A stretch of 8,541 nt of DNA, taken from the NCBI GenBank assembly GCA_024280585.1, contig JAJRPW010000123.1, positions 1-8,541 on the forward strand. Direction: 5' to 3'. The notes under the pieces were generated by a model, which had not been told where the DNA came from, ran no database searches, and was given only the letters and a program-made list of their open reading frames with translations. Both the position numbers and the translations under genes were made by a program. Below are positions 6,059-8,541 of this stretch, one piece after another. This stretch comes from Alphaproteobacteria bacterium (GTDB lineage Bacteria > Pseudomonadota > Alphaproteobacteria > Rickettsiales > UBA6187). Within the stretch, counting starts at the first letter, position 1; every line of letters begins with the position of its first letter.

Positions 6059-6820
6059 ATGACAAAAAACAAATACCCCAAAATCCGTCTATTTACAAAC
6101 GAAAACCTGTCCAAAGGCCAGATAATATCCCTATCAAGAGATCAATCTCATTATTTATCCAGCGTAATGAGGCAAAAAACCGGCTACGAGATATCCTTAT
6201 TTAACGGCTTTAACGGTCAATGGTCAGGGCAAATAAGCCTTGCTGCAAGAAAACAAATAAACATAACCCTTACCGAGCAAACAAGGAAACAAACGCCACA
6301 GCCTAATGCAACTCTTTGTTTTGCCCTGATAAAAAACACTCCACTAAATAATATAGTGCAAAAAGCCACGGAGCTTGGCGTATCAACCTTACAGCCTATA
6401 ATCACTGATTACACAGCCATCTCAAAAATAAATCTCGACCGCCTTAAGGCCAACGCAATCGAAGCTTCCGAGCAATGCGGACGTCTAACCGTACCTGAAA
6501 TTTTACCTGTAATAAAACTCGATGAGCTTATAAAAAGTGCAACAAATGAACGCATAACTTTGCTTTGTAACGAATCCGGCCAGGGCGAACCGGCGATAAG
6601 CGCCTTACAAAAGCTGGAATCAGGCGCTTTTTCGGTAATAATTGGCCCTGAGGGCGGATTTTCCAAAAGAGAATTTGAATTAATGCAAACAAGTCCCTAT
6701 ATTACCTCAATCACAATGGGCCCGAGAATTTTAAGAGCCGATACCGCAGCAATCGCAGCACTTACATGCTGCATGAGTATATTAGGAGACTGGGATGAGT
6801 TCCCAAACTTTAACAGATAG
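6059..6820 (+). CDS. rsmE: RsmE, 16S rRNA (uracil-1498-N3)-methyltransferase
   Basis: A 253-residue cytoplasmic SPOUT enzyme that methylates U1498 of 16S rRNA using S-adenosylmethionine, acting as a dimer. An N-terminal PUA-like RNA-binding domain (about 1-75) is followed by the SPOUT fold with KATELGV (102-108), EASEQCGR, IGPEGGF (195-201) and GPRILRADTAAIAAL from about 221; the last two shape the trefoil-knot cofactor site. The length fits the family (about 240-250). The ATG at 6059 is chosen because MTKNKYPKIRLF fits the family's N-terminus; TTG codons at 6017 and 6020 are possible but would overlap the divergent SDHAF4 gene. No strong ribosome binding site is seen before the ATG. The gene overlaps gshA by 26 nt and heads a three-gene set. 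Confidence 0.93.
   Translation: MTKNKYPKIRLFTNENLSKGQIISLSRDQSHYLSSVMRQKTGYEISLFNGFNGQWSGQISLAARKQINITLTEQTRKQTPQPNATLCFALIKNTPLNNIVQKATELGVSTLQPIITDYTAISKINLDRLKANAIEASEQCGRLTVPEILPVIKLDELIKSATNERITLLCNESGQGEPAISALQKLESGAFSVIIGPEGGFSKREFELMQTSPYITSITMGPRILRADTAAIAALTCCMSILGDWDEFPNFNR
6784..6788 (+). promoter_or_regulatory. Shine-Dalgarno site of gshA inside rsmE
   Basis: AGGAG lies 6 nt before the gshA ATG at 6795 and within the last codons of rsmE. It fixes the gshA start and the 26-nt out-of-frame overlap of the two genes. Confidence 0.7.
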
Positions 6821-8048
6821 CCCCAAGAATAATGTCAGCAACATCTTAAAAAACCTGTTGCAGAACAACAAAAAAGAGGTTGACGAATGGTTTGCAACAG
6901 CGTCAAAAAATACCTCGCCCTTTTTTTATAATTCGGTGGATTTAAGGCATTCCGGCTTTAAATTAGCTCCGGTTGATACGAATTTATTTCCGGCTGGGTT
7001 TAATAACTTGAATGACTATGAAAGAGAACAGGCGGTAAAATCCACCCGGGAATTTTTCAAAACCTACTACCCAAATGTAAAAAACATTTTACTAATAACA
7101 GAGGATCACACTCGCAACGTCTATTATCTGGAAAACATCTATGTCCTGCGCCAAATCATTGAAAATGCTGGCTTTAACCTACAAATAAGCAATTTCGCTA
7201 CTTTAGAAACAGACGAAGAAACAACGGCAATATCCCAATCCGGCAAGGAAGTAACTTTCAAACCATTCCTGCGTAAAGATGACACTATCGAAATGAAAGA
7301 TGGGTTCACTCCTGATTTTATCCTTATAAATAATGATTTAACAGTTGGCGCGCCTGACATATTAAAAGATATAGAACAGGAAATTTCTCCGCCAGTTGGT
7401 TTTGGTTGGTATCAACGCCGAAAAACTTCTCATTTTGATGCTTATAACAATCTGGCTAATGATTTTTGTCGTAAATTCGATATTGACCCCTGGCTGATCA
7501 CAACTTATTTCAGAAAATGTGGTGTGGTTAATTTTAAAGAGAAAAAAGGGCTTGAATGTGTCGCAAAAAGAGTTGGTGAAGTTATTGCAAAAATCCAGAA
7601 AAAATACGATGAATACGGCATAAAAGAAACGCCTTATGTTTTTATAAAATCTGATCGCGGCACTTATGGTATGGGTATAATGACAGCACAATCATCCACA
7701 GAAGTGCTGGAAATGGGCAAAAAAATCCGCAAGAAAATGAACACCATTAAAGGCGGCACATTAAATACCGAAGTTATTATTCAAGAGGGCGTACCAACAA
7801 TTGATAAAGTAGAAGATCATCCGGCGGAACCAATGATGTATATGATAGGCTCAAACCCCGTCGGCTGCATGTACCGCTTAAATACCAAGAAAGATTCTTA
7901 CGGCAATTTAAATGCATCTGGAATGCAGTTTGCCAGCATAAAAAATCATAATTCCGATAAAAACATTTGCGAAATATTGGGATTAGTGTCTAAACTAGCA
8001 TCGCACGCGGCCGCCTGGGAATGTTATGTGGAAAGCTATTCAATATGA
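6795..8048 (+). CDS. gshA: Glutamate-cysteine ligase, GshA (A. ferrooxidans-type)
   Basis: A 417-residue cytoplasmic ligase making gamma-glutamylcysteine from glutamate, cysteine and ATP, the first step of glutathione synthesis. It is recognised as the Acidithiobacillus ferrooxidans-type GshA (Pfam GshA, unlike the E. coli type) by the combination LAPVDTNLFPAGFNNL, ITEDHTRNVYYLENI, PPVGFGWYQRRKTSHF, an ATP-binding stretch KSDRGTYGMG (285-294) and EPMMYMIGSNPVGCMYRLN. The length is normal for this type and no motif is broken. The start is set by AGGAG six nt upstream of the ATG. It overlaps rsmE by 26 nt and shares an ATGA stop/start with the following gene, so all three are probably translated from one message. 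No gshB (glutathione synthetase) is visible here. Confidence 0.92.
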   Translation: MSSQTLTDSPKNNVSNILKNLLQNNKKEVDEWFATASKNTSPFFYNSVDLRHSGFKLAPVDTNLFPAGFNNLNDYEREQAVKSTREFFKTYYPNVKNILLITEDHTRNVYYLENIYVLRQIIENAGFNLQISNFATLETDEETTAISQSGKEVTFKPFLRKDDTIEMKDGFTPDFILINNDLTVGAPDILKDIEQEISPPVGFGWYQRRKTSHFDAYNNLANDFCRKFDIDPWLITTYFRKCGVVNFKEKKGLECVAKRVGEVIAKIQKKYDEYGIKETPYVFIKSDRGTYGMGIMTAQSSTEVLEMGKKIRKKMNTIKGGTLNTEVIIQEGVPTIDKVEDHPAEPMMYMIGSNPVGCMYRLNTKKDSYGNLNASGMQFASIKNHNSDKNICEILGLVSKLASHAAAWECYVESYSI

Positions 8049-8413
8049 AAAAATTACTGATAATTCTTGTTTTTTTAATACCAGCCACTTCCTTCGCTCA
8101 AGAGAAAGAACGTGCCGGCGTGCCGGCCGGCCACATATATCTTGCTTGTAAAAATTATTTTGCCAACTCTTTTAACACCAGAGAAAATATCGCCAGACGC
8201 AGCACATGCAGCGGCTATTTCTTCGGCGTAGGCAGCGCCCTTCTTAGCCTGCAGGCATCCGGCAAAAAAACCGGCCTGTGCCTGCCTAAAACCACCACCA
8301 CCAAGGATGTTATTGAAATATTTCTGCTTTGGTACAAACAAAACGATGACAAGCGGAACATGCTTGCCATCGAAGCTGTTTTAACATCTTTGGGAGCTGC
8401 TTATCAGTGCTAG
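8045..8413 (+). CDS. Secreted Rap1a/Tai-like four-cysteine protein
   Basis: A 122-residue exported protein with a clear signal peptide (Lys2-Lys3, hydrophobic 4-12, probable cleavage after SFA at residue 18). The mature part is helical with four cysteines (35, 55, 79, 122) and the pattern CSGYFFGV, CLP, then a helix (DVIEIFLLWY), an alanine-containing helix and a final Cys. This matches my recollection of the Rap1a/Tai domain, known from periplasmic immunity proteins that protect against type VI secretion amidase effectors. Many members have no effector nearby, and none is seen here, so an immunity role should not be assumed. The ATG at 8045 overlaps the gshA stop as ATGA; the frame continues upstream to 8021 inside gshA, but the signal peptide supports 8045. 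The gene ends 5 nt before a convergent gene. Confidence 0.7.
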   Translation: MKKLLIILVFLIPATSFAQEKERAGVPAGHIYLACKNYFANSFNTRENIARRSTCSGYFFGVGSALLSLQASGKKTGLCLPKTTTTKDVIEIFLLWYKQNDDKRNMLAIEAVLTSLGAAYQC

Positions 8414-8418
8414 GACTC

Positions 8419-8541
8419 CTACCTACCACGTCCAGACTGCTGGCTTTTTAGAGGAACTATTCCAATATCATCTATACGGCTCCTTATCTCTTCCTTTAAG
8501 CTATTTATCACTCTCATAAACTGCTTTCCAGCAATAAAACC
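8419..8541 (-). CDS. 3' end of an unrecognised gene (partial)
   Basis: On the minus strand a frame is open from the right edge to a TAG at 8419-8421, giving 40 residues. They include a basic/acidic helix (KQFMRVINSLKEEIRSRIDD), then IGIVPL and a basic end QQSGRGR. The composition is protein-like, and the 5-nt gap to the convergent Rap1a/Tai-like gene fits the packing of the rest of the window. I do not recognise the family. The start lies outside the window. Confidence 0.5.
   Translation of the reverse strand, partial: GFIAGKQFMRVINSLKEEIRSRIDDIGIVPLKSQQSGRGR

Noticed and set aside
6037..6114. A longer form of the SDHAF4 gene starting at 6114
   Set aside because: The extra 26 residues form a hydrophobic stretch unlike the family and overlap the start of rsmE. 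The ATG at 6036 has a ribosome binding site and gives the typical short family protein.

Overview
The window looks like ordinary chromosome from an AT-rich alphaproteobacterium (roughly 40% GC by eye). The placement rests on gene content: a PhaR-type polyhydroxyalkanoate (PHA) regulator, a PhaC-like synthase, a succinate dehydrogenase assembly factor 4 (DUF1674) protein, a DUF922 secreted protease, a pmbA-msbA pair, and a GshA of the Acidithiobacillus ferrooxidans type. The genus cannot be named from this sequence. No RNA genes, insertion sequences, CRISPR arrays or phage genes were seen. Coding density is very high, with many gene overlaps or gaps of a few bases and no gene-free stretch above about 135 bp.

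Layout. Positions 1-66 hold the tail of an unidentified plus-strand gene. At 72-536 (minus) is phaR. Diverging from it across 51 bp is a PHA synthase module on the plus strand. Its first gene is a small coiled-coil phasin/PhaE-like protein (588-953). Its second is a PhaC-like synthase whose best start (754, with its own Shine-Dalgarno site) lies deep inside the first gene in another frame. The two coding regions share 200 nt. This out-of-frame overlap is the most interesting feature of the window. Next come two minus-strand genes read toward the synthase: pmbA (tldE) followed by an MsbA-like ABC exporter, separated by a single base.

From 5102 to 5234 is a divergent control region with two palindromes, one near each candidate promoter. 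A secreted DUF922 zinc protease follows on the plus strand (5235-5816). A 46-residue SDHAF4 gene lies on the minus strand (5896-6036). Its start codon is only 22 bp from that of rsmE, which leads a plus-strand run of three overlapping genes. These are rsmE (16S rRNA m3U1498 methyltransferase), gshA (glutamate-cysteine ligase) and a secreted four-cysteine Rap1a/Tai-like protein. The right edge holds the tail of an unrecognised minus-strand gene.

How the genes work together. The left third is a PHA storage unit: regulator, granule or synthase partner, and synthase. The middle is consistent with the pmbA/msbA part of the lipopolysaccharide export neighbourhood seen in other alphaproteobacteria. 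The right third joins rRNA modification, glutathione synthesis and an envelope protein in one translationally coupled set. No clearly new multi-gene system is evident. The points worth checking are the PHA gene overlap, the Rap1a/Tai-like orphan coupled to gshA, and the palindromic control sites.
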